The notes under the pieces were generated by a model. The model worked only from the letters and a program-made list of their open reading frames with translations. It had not been told where the DNA came from and ran no database searches. A stretch of DNA of 64,000 bases. It comes from Chrysoperla carnea. Taxonomy: Eukaryota; Arthropoda; Insecta; Neuroptera; Chrysopidae. Position 1 is the first letter of the stretch. Every line of letters begins with the position of its first letter. The stretch spans positions 63,557,501-63,621,500 of the forward strand of contig NC_058341.1 in NCBI RefSeq assembly GCF_905475395.1, written 5' to 3'. Shown here piece after piece: positions 47,470 through 57,620 of this stretch. Both the position numbers and the translations under genes were made by a program.

Positions 47470-47972
47470 CAGTCATTGTGAACAGACTAAACAGACAAAA
47501 TGTGCTAGATTTAAAATTAAGTTTTATTTAACATTATCACTAGATTAAGGCTATTCATATACTTAGTTTAAGCATATTAAGGTGCTCACTAGTAGGTAAA
47601 TTACCGTTCAAGTTAACGTTTTAGTCACTAGATCTATTCATAGTTCTTTTAAGAACTGATAATAGAAAATTAGGAATTATAAAAAAAAAAAATACATAAC
47701 GTTACAATTATTATTGTTGACGTAAGTAAAACAGTTATCTTCAGTTCGTTTTTGCCTCAACGTGTCCACCTTTGCTTTCCATACATGTAATTCTTTTTAA
47801 AAAAAAATTACATGTATTTGTGGACATTCTGTATATTCGATGCCAAAAGTGAATAGCTGAATGTTAATATTTTCAAAAGCAGAGCTTTTTATTAAAGGAT
47901 AAATTTTTTTCGTAAACTCTATAATAAAAAAGTTTTTCATATGTAACCAACTTAGCTAGAGATCCTGTATAG

Positions 47973-48261
47973 AGGATATCCCGTGACTCGATGGACTCCT
48001 ATGCTTTGGAAAATTTTGAGTCGAAAGTGTCTTATATACTTTTGTCTAAAGCCCAATAGTTAAGGAGCTATATGCACTATTATGTCCCCAAACATATAGT
48101 CAGAAAACTAAACTTAATAGTAAATTAATCTAGTGGGTCGTGTAATTGTTTTGCCATATTGTTGTTATGTTGGCATTTGATTGTTTGTGTTTTATATTTT
48201 TTAGTTGTAATTGTAAGATAAACTAAATGGCTACTTTTACAAATTCAGAATATGATTAATA
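47973..48261. other. no recognisable feature
   Basis: Unassigned sequence. Confidence 0.4.
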
Positions 48262-48712
48262 TACAAATGAAAGAATAATTCATCTAAAGTATATTTAAGT
48301 AATTTTTTTTAAATTTGTTAATTCCATTTTGTAATTAATTATTAATAAAAAAGAGTTATATTTTTGAATAAAAAAACGGTTGTGACGTATTTAAATCCGT
48401 GGAGGCTGTGGGCCAATCGGAATCACCTAAACTTACATTTTTTCAGTTTGTTAATATGGAACATTACACGTAATTAGACAAACAATTTATCATTCAGCAT
48501 GTTATTTTATCATTTTTCCGTGCAGTGGCGTTTCTACAACGATGTGTTGACGTCTCTGCCGTTTGAATTTATAGTTTAGAAAAACCGTTTTCAATTGTAA
48601 AATTACATGAAATCTCAATTAATAAAATTTTTTTTACATTTTTTTTAGTAAATTTTAGTAAACTTTCGAAAATAAAATAAAATTAAAAAACATGCAACTT
48701 CTCTATTTGACA
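48262..48712 (+). repeat. Family G interspersed repeat, copy 2
   Basis: Parallel to 9,435-9,830: GAAAGAATAATTCAT, GTGGAGGCTGTGGGCCAATC, GTTGACGTCT, CGTTTGAATTTATAGTTTAG, AAAAACATGCAACTTCTCTA. Confidence 0.75.
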
Positions 48713-50585
48713 TTTACTACAGCGTTTACATGTGAACAATGGAAAGGTATTCATATTTTAAATAAAACGCATGGTTTATTAAATTTTATAAGATCTGTTT
48801 CTTTCACCAATCCTCCCTGCTAATAAGTATGTCCGCGGACTGGAATCTTGAGTAGTTAAAAAATAAGATTGGTATCACAAAAAATTTATTAAAATGTACA
48901 AGGTGGTCAAAATTTAGAAAAACATGAAAATGCTGCAAGAGAAAAGTACATCTATTTTTTAGTTTATGGAAAAATTTCATTAGAACAAGTTGTTAACAAT
49001 CAAAATTAAAGTCAAAATATAAAATTATAAAAAAATATGTTAACTTCTTTTTCAAATAATTCGATGCCTGGAAGGCATGTAAGTAGACAAGTTTTATTAT
49101 ACTTTTATCAATGTCATTGCCAGATCGTAAAAATTGAACTAAAATTATGTTAACGTTAGCGCAAATAATTTACACAGCTTAATAATGGAAATGGAGAGTC
49201 ATGCGACCGTGTGGTAATAAGAAATTTCAACGAAAAATATTTAGAAGTTGCACCATTCACCTGATTCGCGAGTTTCAAGGGATGTGAGTTTTTAAGTTAA
49301 TAAAAATGAAAATACTTATGAAACGAACAACAGAGATCCATTTCATCAGATTGCTCCCGAGATAATATGATAGTTGGATAAATCTATCGAATTTTGATAA
49401 TAAATTCGAAAAGTTTTTGCAAATGGATAATTTGTTATAAATTTCTGCATCGACCGTGCTTGCTATCGAAGCCTGAACATAAATCAAATAACCTCAAAAA
49501 TCTCAAGAAAACCGAAATAAATAACCTCATTTTTTCGACTTCTTCTGATAACTTTTCGAAAAATGTAGGAATTAAAGGAAATTGAAGAGAAAAGAAACGT
49601 ATTCAAAACCTGAAAAAATTGGAAATTTTCAATTGCTGTATCTTGTATAATGATGCAAATATGGATTTTTCGAGTTTTTTGCATTTTTGTTTCGTGATTT
49701 GCACAAAAATTTTCTAGCACTAAAAAAACCAAATTTTATGTATTTCACAACGTAGAAAATAAAAGAACACAATTGTCATTTATCTTTAGAGAAACACAAA
49801 ACAGGGAAAAAAGCGAAAAACGAATAAGAAAAAAAAACACACGAAGAAAAAGTGATTTCTTTACTGTAATTAGATATAAAATAAAATACAATTAAATCTT
49901 TTATATGTTTTGTGTTTTCATATTATTTATCAAAATTAATGAAAAAACTTTTCTATTTCTGTTTTATTTCTTACCGGAAGTATTCCTCATTATTAAATTC
50001 TACATAATATAATATCTCTTATGGTATACCTATGTAGTTATGCGTACACTGAAAAAAAAATAATGACAACCTCATTCCGCAGTTGACCGTTTCATATTGA
50101 AATAAAGTAAAAATACTTTCAAACAATTGCCTAACGATTGGAAAAATTACAGCTAAATATTTGTATTTACAATAGAATGGGATTGAATTTCAAATATGAA
50201 TTCATTGATACAAAATCACTGAAGTTAAATAAACAAAATTATTACTTCTATGAAAGAGATTGATTTTAGTTTAAAGTCATGCATTTTATTGATGGAAAAT
50301 AAAATTGTACTTAGTTGGACTATATAATCGTGTTAATAAAGCGAATATACAAATTAAAATAACTTATCTTTACGTTTGCTTTAAATATAGAATTAGGTTA
50401 GTACGAAAACATATCTATCATGCCTAGTACATCTGTGATTGAGGCAACTTCCTGAAGATAGAGAATATTTTCCTGAATAGAGAGTTTGGAATGAACCTAT
50501 TGATCATTTTTATACGATTTAGTATATTTTTGGATGTATATGTAACTAGCTGCAACAGCGCAGTTCGTTAAGATGTAGATTTAAG
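48713..50585. other. unassigned AT-rich region
   Basis: Several open frames of 60-82 codons on both strands lack recognisable domains and overlap one another. No gene called. Confidence 0.4.
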
Positions 50586-50595
50586 ACACTAAAAT

Positions 50596-50655
50596 AATCC
50601 ATATGTCCATAACCATATGTCGCTAATCCATATGTCGGTAATCCATATGTCGCTG
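50596..50655. repeat. 15-bp tandem repeat, four units
   Basis: Four copies of an AATCCATATGTCGCT-like unit. Confidence 0.85.
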
Positions 50656-51060
50656 GCTCAAATCTGGCTTGAAGAAATCTATTTTTTTAAAGTAAACCTA
50701 TTACCGAGTATAAACCTTTTATTTTTTCTACTTGTTTGTGTAGTTGTGAAAATCACATCAGTATTTTGTTATAATATTAATATTGTTAAAAACAACAATA
50801 TTTCAAATTTGTTAGAAAATATATTACTTTCATACAAACAATTCATGCATTTGTGTCAACTTCACCACTCAATTCCGTAGGGTAGTTGTATCACATTCGT
50901 GGCACCATTCGCCGTATATGATCTCGCGATAACGTTGAGACAACCTCATATCGGTTGGTATAACGAATTTTATTTTCTGAGAGTAGAAGAGTCATGTATG
51001 TTCTGGGCCAGTTTGACCTCAAGTAACCCCGTTTTGATGGTACACTTTTCAAAAAAGGGC
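50656..51060. other. unassigned, flank of the PolB region
   Basis: An 87-codon open frame (50,617-50,880) includes the tandem repeat and has no domain. GC content rises toward 51,060. The left border of the PolB element may lie here, but I see no diagnostic terminus. Confidence 0.35.
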
Positions 51061-51099
51061 AAACCTAGGTGAATGTTGGAAACCTCGGAAGTTGGAGGG

Positions 51100-51500
51100 G
51101 ATAGATGACGTCATTGACCAATAGTAGCGCTGTAAAAATCAAGATGGCGTTGGGAGGTGTGGTGGGGGTGAGGAATGACATAAACGGGGCTTGACCAATA
51201 GTGATGGGCGTGGTTGACAGGAGTGTGTTTCTTGGAAGTGGGGCTTAAAGGGGGCGGGAATTGGACGTTAGATGAGATAATCGAGCCCACTTTCAATAGT
51301 AAATCAAGATGGCGTCGGGAGGTGTGGTGTTGGGGGATAATGGCTGCCTAAGCATTGATGACGTCATTGGCTTTGACCAATAGTAGCGCTGTAAAAATCA
51401 AGATGGCATCGGGAGGTGTGGTTGAATTGGTGGGGAGGAATGGCTGCCTAAGCATAAACGGGGGGGTGACGTCATTGGCTTTGACCAATAGTGGCGGAGA
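51100..51500. promoter_or_regulatory. GC-rich tandem module with CRE, CCAAT and GC-box motifs
   Basis: Near 50% G+C in a genome of about 30%. Three TGACGTCA palindromes (51,106-51,113; 51,359-51,366; 51,467-51,474) are each followed by an ATTGG or GACCAATAG motif within about 25 bp. GGGCGGG-like boxes lie at 51,253 and 51,511. ATCAAGATGGCGTCGGGAGG recurs near 51,138, 51,303 and 51,397, giving two clear tandem units of about 94-101 bp and one diverged unit. These are standard activator motifs (CREB/ATF, NF-Y, Sp1), so a promoter or enhancer, or a replicon end, is plausible. Function is inferred, not shown. The minus-strand open frames here are composition artefacts. Confidence 0.55.
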
Positions 51501-51530
51501 GTGAACGGGGGGCGGGACGTTGACATTAGT

Positions 51531-52190
51531 CAGCAATTTTCAAGAATATGTTAATTTGACCTTGAAAAATATGATATCATAATCCTGTTACAAGTTCAAA
51601 CTTGTTTGAAATAATTTTATACGTGACCGGATGTTAATATTTTTTTATGATTAAGCAATGTAATATGACACTTGAAATTTACATAATAAAAATACATGTT
51701 CAAACTTGTTTGAATGGACTTTGATCTTAAAATAATTTCACACGTGTCAGCAATTTTCAAGAATATGTTAATTTGACCTTGAAAAATATGATATCATCAT
51801 CTTGTAACAAGTTCAAACTTGTTTGAAATAATTTTACATGTGTCAAAACACGTGACCGGATGCTAATATTTTTTTATGATTAAGCAATGTAATATGACAC
51901 TTGAACGTGTTAGATAATAATTTGCAAATCTGAATTCCAAGAAAAGAATATTATGAGTCTGCAATTTTCAAGAATATGTTGAAATAGATATCATCTAACC
52001 TTGAAAAATATTGTAATTTGACACTTTAAGTAGACATGATAAAATTCAAGATACGTGACCGGATGTTAATATTTTTTTATGATTAAGCAATATAATATGA
52101 CACTTGAAATTTACATAATAAAAATACATGTTTAAACTTGTTTGAACTTGTTTAAACTTGTCTGAATTCCAAGAAAAAATAATTAGTTTG
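51531..52190. repeat. Tandem repeat, about 217-bp unit, outer part of the arm
   Basis: Three units starting at 51,531, 51,748 and about 51,958. Each has CAGCAATTTTCAAGAATATG, a GAAAAATATGATATCAT-like block, a CAAGTTCAAACTTGTTTGAA palindrome-like block and CGTGACCGGATGTTAATATT with ATGATTAAGCAAT. The third unit is internally shortened. It lies between the CRE module and the PolB promoter region. Confidence 0.85.
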
Positions 52191-52244
52191 AATTACGATT
52201 ATAAAAATATCAAATTACAACTTTTTTAGTGGTGGGGATAATGC

Positions 52245-52252
52245 TATAAAAA
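52245..52252 (+). promoter_or_regulatory. candidate TATA box of the left PolB gene
   Basis: TATAAAAA sits about 290 bases upstream of the inferred 5'UTR splice donor. It is the only clean TATA-like motif in the short interval between the tandem repeats and the gene. An arthropod-type initiator TCAGT occurs at 52,301, rather far downstream. Tentative. Confidence 0.35.
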
Positions 52253-52335
52253 GTGATGTACGTAGCTGTTGAAGTATCTCTTTTGAAATTCACCTTTGCT
52301 TCAGTTAGTTTTTTCCGCATATATTTTTTACGTTA

Positions 52336-52337
<2 letters not shown>

Positions 52338-52400
<63 letters not shown>

Positions 52401-52401
52401 T
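52338..52401. repeat. (ATT)n microsatellite in the PolB leader
   Basis: About 21 ATT/TTA units between the candidate promoter and the 5'UTR intron. Translated, it gives the poly-tyrosine of a spurious 75-codon frame. An identical mirror copy is at 63,099-63,162. Confidence 0.9.
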
Positions 52402-52595
52402 TGTTTTTGATATATTTATTATTCTAAACTTAGTCTATATATTTTATAAAAAAAACAAATATTACTCATTTGCCAGTTAACTCTAGTGTTGAACGGTTCG
52501 GTAACGTATATTTTGCTTAGTATTTGAAAATATAACGGTAAGTGTATAAATTTTTTAAATAATATTGTGAAACTTAAATATAATTTTTTTGAAAG

Positions 52596-55500
52596 ATGGA
52601 CACCTACGAACAAAATGTTATGCAAACGCTAAACGCGGTACCTCAAGGTGGTAGCACTGATATGATGAAGAAAGTGGAGAGAGCGTTGAGGCTCATCAAG
52701 ACGGTGGAGGAAGCTGAGCGATGGATGATACTTAATAAGCAGAACATCCGCTTATTCAAAAAGATGTTGATGTTAAAGAAAGAAAATCCTCTGCGTCTTG
52801 AAGCTAATATTGGACTTTGTAAATCATACCAGCGGCAACTTAACCGACTGCGATTAGATTTAGTTAAGCAAGGTGGTGGAGTCACCCAAAAACAAAATCG
52901 ACATCTAATCTGGGAGACAATTGAAACCCACCATCAGGGTAGGGTGAAGACTGGTATGATTACAAATTTGGATTATAAAGATCCAAATATATTTTTCAAC
53001 CGGGCATTTCCAATGTTTAGAAGACACGTTCGGCGTGAGCTAGTGAAGCATCCCCTCAAGGTAAGTAAAATTTAAGATTTATAATTTAAATAGTCTAATG
53101 AGATCTTGAATTTTTTTTCAGGTGTATATTATGTTCACGGGCAATTTTATTAAGCCCACCACCAAAGAGGAGGATTTGAAAACTTTTATAACGTCGGCCA
53201 AGGAAATGTATCTGACAACGGACATGCAGGAGTGGTACAATGATCATGTCAAAAACTATTTGCTGAAAAAATTGGAAGAATTCCAGGAACGCGATAGCGG
53301 TTGGGCTCTTGACATGATCATAAATATTCGAGTCCACATGAATAAGTACTCTCCGATCACAGCTGGAACATTTTGCGAACTACCATCTGCAATTAAATGT
53401 AGAAAAGCTGTGATCAATGTCCAGAATAAAGACCAGCATTGTTTTCTATGGTCGATAATGTCAGCACTTTACCCGGTTGAAAAGCATCCTCATCGTTTAA
53501 CTAAGTACCCGCACTATAAATATCATTTAAAATATGATGGATTAAAGTTTCCCATGTCTCTGGATCAAATTAATAAATTTGAAAAGATGAACCCGCAGCT
53601 ATCGATTAACGTGTACGGCTACAAAGTTACGTTTCTACGTGATTTAGAAATTTTCCCTGTACGCGTTAGTTCGAACACTGCGGGGAAGAAAATTCATCTA
53701 TTGGCTGTGGAGAATGGGAACAGTCACCACTTTTGCTGGATAAAAAATTTAGCAAAGTTGAGTCGATCGGGTGTAACAAAACACGTAGGTAAAATTTATT
53801 TATGTGATCGATGTCTCAACTATTTTGCTACAGAAGTCAAACTCCAACAGCATTCAGTAAATTGTGGTGAAAAAGAAGCGGTGCGGGTACGAATGCCTGA
53901 AACTGATGACGAGCGGTTCGTTGAGTTCAAAGATTTCAACAGCAAGGAACGTGTTGAGTATATGGTGTACGCTGACTTTGAGGCACTATTGGTACCACAA
54001 CATCATGAAGACATGGAAATGGATCATGGGTCTTATACAAAAAATATTCAAAAACATGTACCCTACAGTGTAGGTTACTATGTTCATTGTACCCATGATC
54101 CCAACCAATCGTTTTATAAGGCATACCGTGGTGCTGATTGTGTCAAGTGGTTTGTTCATGAACTGGAACAAGTAGCGTACTCATTAGAGCAAAAAATAAA
54201 ACACGTTAAACCAATGTATCCGCTCACCGTCGAACAAGAACTGGATTTTATGTCAGCAGAGAAGTGTCACATTTGTGGTAAAGATTTCGTATCCAATTCC
54301 ATACGTGTTCGCGACCATTCACATCGCACAGGTAATGCAGGTTATTTATTATTTTTTAATTTCATCTAATTTTATATTAATCTATTTTAGGTATCTACCG
54401 TGGAGCAGCACACCAATTTTGTAATCTGCATTATCAAGATTCAAAGGTGATACCTGTTGTGATGCACAACTTAAGTGGATACGATTCGCATTTTATTATT
54501 GAAGCTCTGCTGACGGAAATCGACGGTCAAGTTGATGTGTTGCCCATCAACAAAGAAAAGTACATCAGTTTCACAAAGCACGTCTCGGACATTCAATTAA
54601 GATTCATTGATTCCTTCCGATTTCTCGCAGACAAGTTGGAAAATCTGGCCTCATATTTAGATAATGATAAAAAATCCATTTTACATAAAGAGGTAAATGA
54701 TAAAAAATAATTAATTTTTAATACAGGGTTGTAATTTGTTTTTTAATTTTTTATAGGTCAGTAATGATGAACAATTTCAATTGCTAACGAGAAAAGGTGT
54801 ATTTCCATATGAATACATGAGTAGCTGGGGACGTCTCCAAGAGACAAAATTACCACCAAAGGAGGCGTTCTACAGTGTGTTAACAGATGAACACATAACG
54901 GATGAGGATTATAACCATGCGATACAGGTATGGAACACATTCAATTTACATACACTAGGTGATTATTCAGACCTGTATATGAAAACTGATGTGTTACTAC
55001 TTGCGGATATTTTTGAAAATTTCCGTAACACTTGTATTCATAGCTATAGTCTCGATCCTAGTCACTATTACACACTTCCTGGCTATACGTGGAGCGCCAT
55101 GTTGAAATACACCAATATCAAATTGGAATTGTTCACGGATATTGATGACTTGTTGTTTATCGAGAAAGGAATCAGAGGCGGTGTAAGTCAATGTTCTAAT
55201 CGCTATGCTAAGGCAAACAATAAGTACATGGAAGAGGGGTATGATAAAACTCAAGAAGATGTCTACCTTATGTATTACGATGTGGTGAACCTATATGGTG
55301 CAGCAATGTGTGGATACCTACCAACAGGAAATTTTAAGTGGGTCGACACACCAAACATCGAGGATGTTGCAGATGATTCACCAGTCGGGTACATTTTAGA
55401 AGTAGACCTTGAAATACCCCAACATCTACATGATAACTTTAGCGATTTACCGCCATGTCCGGAGACAACGAAACCACCTGGATCAAAACAAAAATATCTT

Positions 55501-56484
55501 CTGTCAACCCTTTACAATAAGACCAACTATGTCGTGCACTACAGGAATTTAAAACTGTATACACAACTCGGTGTTAAGGTAACAAAATACCACCGTGTGT
55601 TACAATTCGATCAATCTGCATGGTTGAAACCATATATTGAGTTCAATACCGAGATGCGCAAGAACGCCTCAAATGAGTTTGAAAAAGCATTATTCAAACT
55701 CATGATTAATGCCATCTTCGGTAAAACCATGGAGAATGTGAGGAAACATCGGGTTGTGTACATACGAAAAAATTGGGATGGAAAACATGGTGTGAAGAAA
55801 TTAATTGCCAAACCCAATTTTCACAGTATGATGGTGCTCGACAATGACGTCAGTATTGTTGAAATGAAAAAATCACAGATACGTTTCAACAAACCCATCT
55901 ACATAGGCTTCACAATTTTAGACATATCGAAAACGTTTGTGTATGACTTCCACTACAACTACATGTACCAACGGTATAACCCCACAAATGTCAGGTTATT
56001 ATACACAGACACCGATAGTCTAATTTATAGCGTGAGAAATACTGACGTCTATGAGGTCATGAAACAGGATATTAATCGTTTTGATACGGCTGACTATGCA
56101 CCCGACAACGTCTATGGTATACCACTACGTAATAAGAAAGTCAAGGGTTTAATGTCCGATGAAAATAATGGTGATGTTATGCTAGAATTTGTCGGATTAC
56201 GTAGCAAAATGTATGCTATTCGGGTGCAAAATAAAAAAGAGACTAAACGATCCAAGGGTCTCAAGAAGTCAGCTATCCGAAAACTTACTTTTGAGGACTA
56301 TAAGCGGTGTTTGCTTGAGAACCGTAACTTTTACCGTGTTCAGCAAAGCATCCAATCCAAGCGACACCGCTTACATACCATCAAACAGCAGAAAGTGGGC
56401 TTATCACCATTTGACCAAAAACGACACATTACTCACAATTCATGTGAAACAAAACCATGGGGCCACTATAGCATTATTTGTTGA
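52596..56484 (+). CDS. Family B DNA polymerase, protein-primed type, spliced (left copy)
   Basis: Predicted coding exons: 52,596-53,060; 53,122-54,331; 54,391-54,692; 54,757-56,484 (about 1,234 residues). Introns of 59-64 bp have GT...AG ends and keep the frame. Two more probable introns lie in the UTRs (52,538-52,595 ending at the ATG; 56,487-56,543 just after the stop). The product should be a DNA-dependent DNA polymerase with 3'-5' proofreading. Visible motifs: Exo I DFE (D440, E442), Exo II NLSGYD (D590), Exo III YMKTD (Y733, D737), Pol A DVVNLYG (D834), Pol [10 protein letters not shown] (K973-G981), Pol C DTDS (D1077, D1079). A C2HC zinc finger (C383, C386, H398, C402) and an endonuclease VII-like C..C...DHSHRTG...H..CN module (537-570) precede and overlap the exonuclease. 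This layout matches the DNA_pol_B_2 proteins of Polinton-like and virus-derived elements in arthropods. The N-terminal 380 residues have no motif I can name. Catalytic residues are intact. Confidence 0.92.
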
Positions 56485-56486
56485 GT

Positions 56487-56543
56487 GTAAGTATTTTATA
56501 TTTTATGTTTTTAATATTTAGCTAATTTTTGCTGTTGTTTCAG
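56487..56543 (+). other. probable 3'UTR intron of the left PolB gene
   Basis: GTAAGT donor two bases after the TGA stop; acceptor TGTTGTTTCAG at 56,543. At 57 bp it fits the other introns of the gene. The mirror copy is 58,957-59,013. Confidence 0.6.
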
Positions 56544-56724
56544 AAATGTGTCCTGCTGTTGTTGTGATGATCCTCAAAGTGGTTCGGTATTGTGATAGGT
56601 GTACAAACAATTGATAGAGTAGTGCGCATGAACAATTGATAGAGTAGTGGTGGGGGTGTCAAAAAATTGATAGTTAGGTTGAATTATTATAGAAAACAAT
56701 TTAGTGTTAGTTTAAACATACAAA

Positions 56725-57168
56725 ATGCAAGACTTTGGTAATCATAATAGTGATAACAACTGTATTGTTAATATGATTAAAGATAATTGTAGTTTAAGTA
56801 CTATAAACAATGTGTTAACAAAGTATTTTAAAACATCGGTTAATATGGCAATTAAATGTGGTCGACCGGAAACTTTAAACTACCTTATTGATAAGGTAGA
56901 ACAAATGGACTTAGAAGTGAAATTTTCCCCATCGTCAGACGATGAAGACAAACAAATTTGGAACTGGATTTTAAAAAATATCCACTCTGGACAAAAAGAT
57001 GGAATTGTAGGACTATCCATTTTTGAACAATCTTACTACAGTGTATTTACATCAGACGAGTTATATGACTATGTTCAAGTGAAAGAAATAATTGAAAATT
57101 ATCTTATGAAGAAAGATAATGATGATGATGATGATGATGATGATGACAATGGACACTTTTCAGAATAA
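56725..57168 (+). CDS. Small acidic protein of unknown function (left copy)
   Basis: 147 codons from the ATG at 56,725, about 240 bases downstream of the PolB stop and on the same strand. I recognise no family. The N-terminal half is predicted mainly helical. The segment MAIKCGRPETLNYLIDKVEQM (residues about 40-60, quoted in part: GRPETLNYLIDKV) resembles one half-degenerate ankyrin-type helix pair, which is weak evidence. Residues near 75-80 are DDEDK, and the C-terminus is a run of nine aspartates encoded by GAT repeats, then NGHFSE. No signal peptide, membrane segment or cysteine motif. Intact in both arms with no change that I noticed. It could be an accessory protein of the element, or part of the 3'UTR that is not translated. 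Confidence 0.6.
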   Translation: MQDFGNHNSDNNCIVNMIKDNCSLSTINNVLTKYFKTSVNMAIKCGRPETLNYLIDKVEQMDLEVKFSPSSDDEDKQIWNWILKNIHSGQKDGIVGLSIFEQSYYSVFTSDELYDYVQVKEIIENYLMKKDNDDDDDDDDDNGHFSE

Positions 57169-57176
57169 TAATTATA

Positions 57177-57515
57177 ATGTATTTTCGATAATTTATAAAT
57201 ATATATTTTTTAAATATTATTATAATACAACTCTGTTTTTATATGTTATAGATAAAATTTTACAATAAAAAAAATATTTTTACAATGTGATATTTTTTAT
57301 TTTTTTTTTTATAAAACACAAATATGTTCACAAAAGCGGTCCACTATGAAATAAGACTTTTTTTATCAATATATGAATCATGTAAAGAGTCGAACCCTAA
57401 CCACCGGACTTTAACTTTGGATCCATCATCATTTAAGGTAAATTATCATTATTTTGAATCAGAATTCATATTGATTCACAAACATCTTCTACACTAATAC
57501 CTGGGGTTGGGAAAA
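57177..57515. other. spacer between the acidic ORF and the minisatellite
   Basis: AT-rich, then a more mixed segment (57,320-57,510). No open frame of note and no clear polyadenylation signal beyond AATAAAA near 57,266. Confidence 0.5.
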
Positions 57516-57620
57516 ATTACTCCAAATTACTCCGATATTACTCCAAATTACTCCGATATTACTCCGATATTACTCCAAATTACTCCGATATTACTCCAAA
57601 TTACTCCAAATTACTCCGAT
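57516..57620. repeat. Minisatellite of ATTACTCCAA / ATTACTCCGAT units
   Basis: Ten units, five of 10 bp (ATTACTCCAA) and five of 11 bp (ATTACTCCGAT) in mixed order, 105 bp in all. It lies about 130 bp from the palindrome centre; the mirror copy is 57,880-57,984. Confidence 0.95.

Larger units (their letters stand above)
46285..47691 (+). mobile_element. 5'-truncated Jockey-type non-LTR retrotransposon
   Basis: About 1.4 kb, starting inside the reverse transcriptase domain and ending in a run of 12 A (47,681-47,692). Flanked by a 12-bp direct repeat ATACATAACGTT (46,273-46,284 and 47,692-47,703). The truncated 5' end, poly(A) tail and target duplication are the signature of target-primed reverse transcription. 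A 59-bp offset duplication near the 3' end repeats GTGAACAGACTAAA and GTGCTAGATTTAAAAT (47,419 and 47,478). Confidence 0.92.
45763..47972. mobile_element. Foldback DNA element carrying a nested LINE
   Basis: The left arm (45,763-46,110) and right arm (47,705-47,972) are inverted. Shared pieces: CAGGGTGTCTAGCTAAATTG at the tip, GTTTACGAAAAAAGTTTATC, AAAAGCTCTGCTTT, TTAACATTCAG, TTCACTTTTG, CATCGAATATACAG, TTACATGTATGGAA and GAGGCAAAAA with GAAGATAACTG. The space between the arms is filled mainly by the LINE at 46,285-47,691. Removing the LINE leaves a foldback element of about 790 bp. Confidence 0.8.

Noticed and set aside
50881..51100. Terminal inverted repeat tip of a Polinton at the left border
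   Set aside because: I could not find a terminus with a matching partner, because the right end of the palindrome is outside the window.
52253..52480. 75-codon frame with a poly-tyrosine run
   Set aside because: It is the ATT microsatellite in the PolB leader, read in one frame.
52596..56484. Reading the PolB open frames as separate genes or a frameshifted pseudogene
   Set aside because: Each gap has consensus GT/AG splice sites of uniform size, and splicing restores conserved motifs exactly, so an intron model fits better than decay.
56189..56521. 110-codon frame overlapping the PolB C-terminus
   Set aside because: It is an alternative frame of the last PolB exon and its UTR; the polymerase frame has the conserved motifs.
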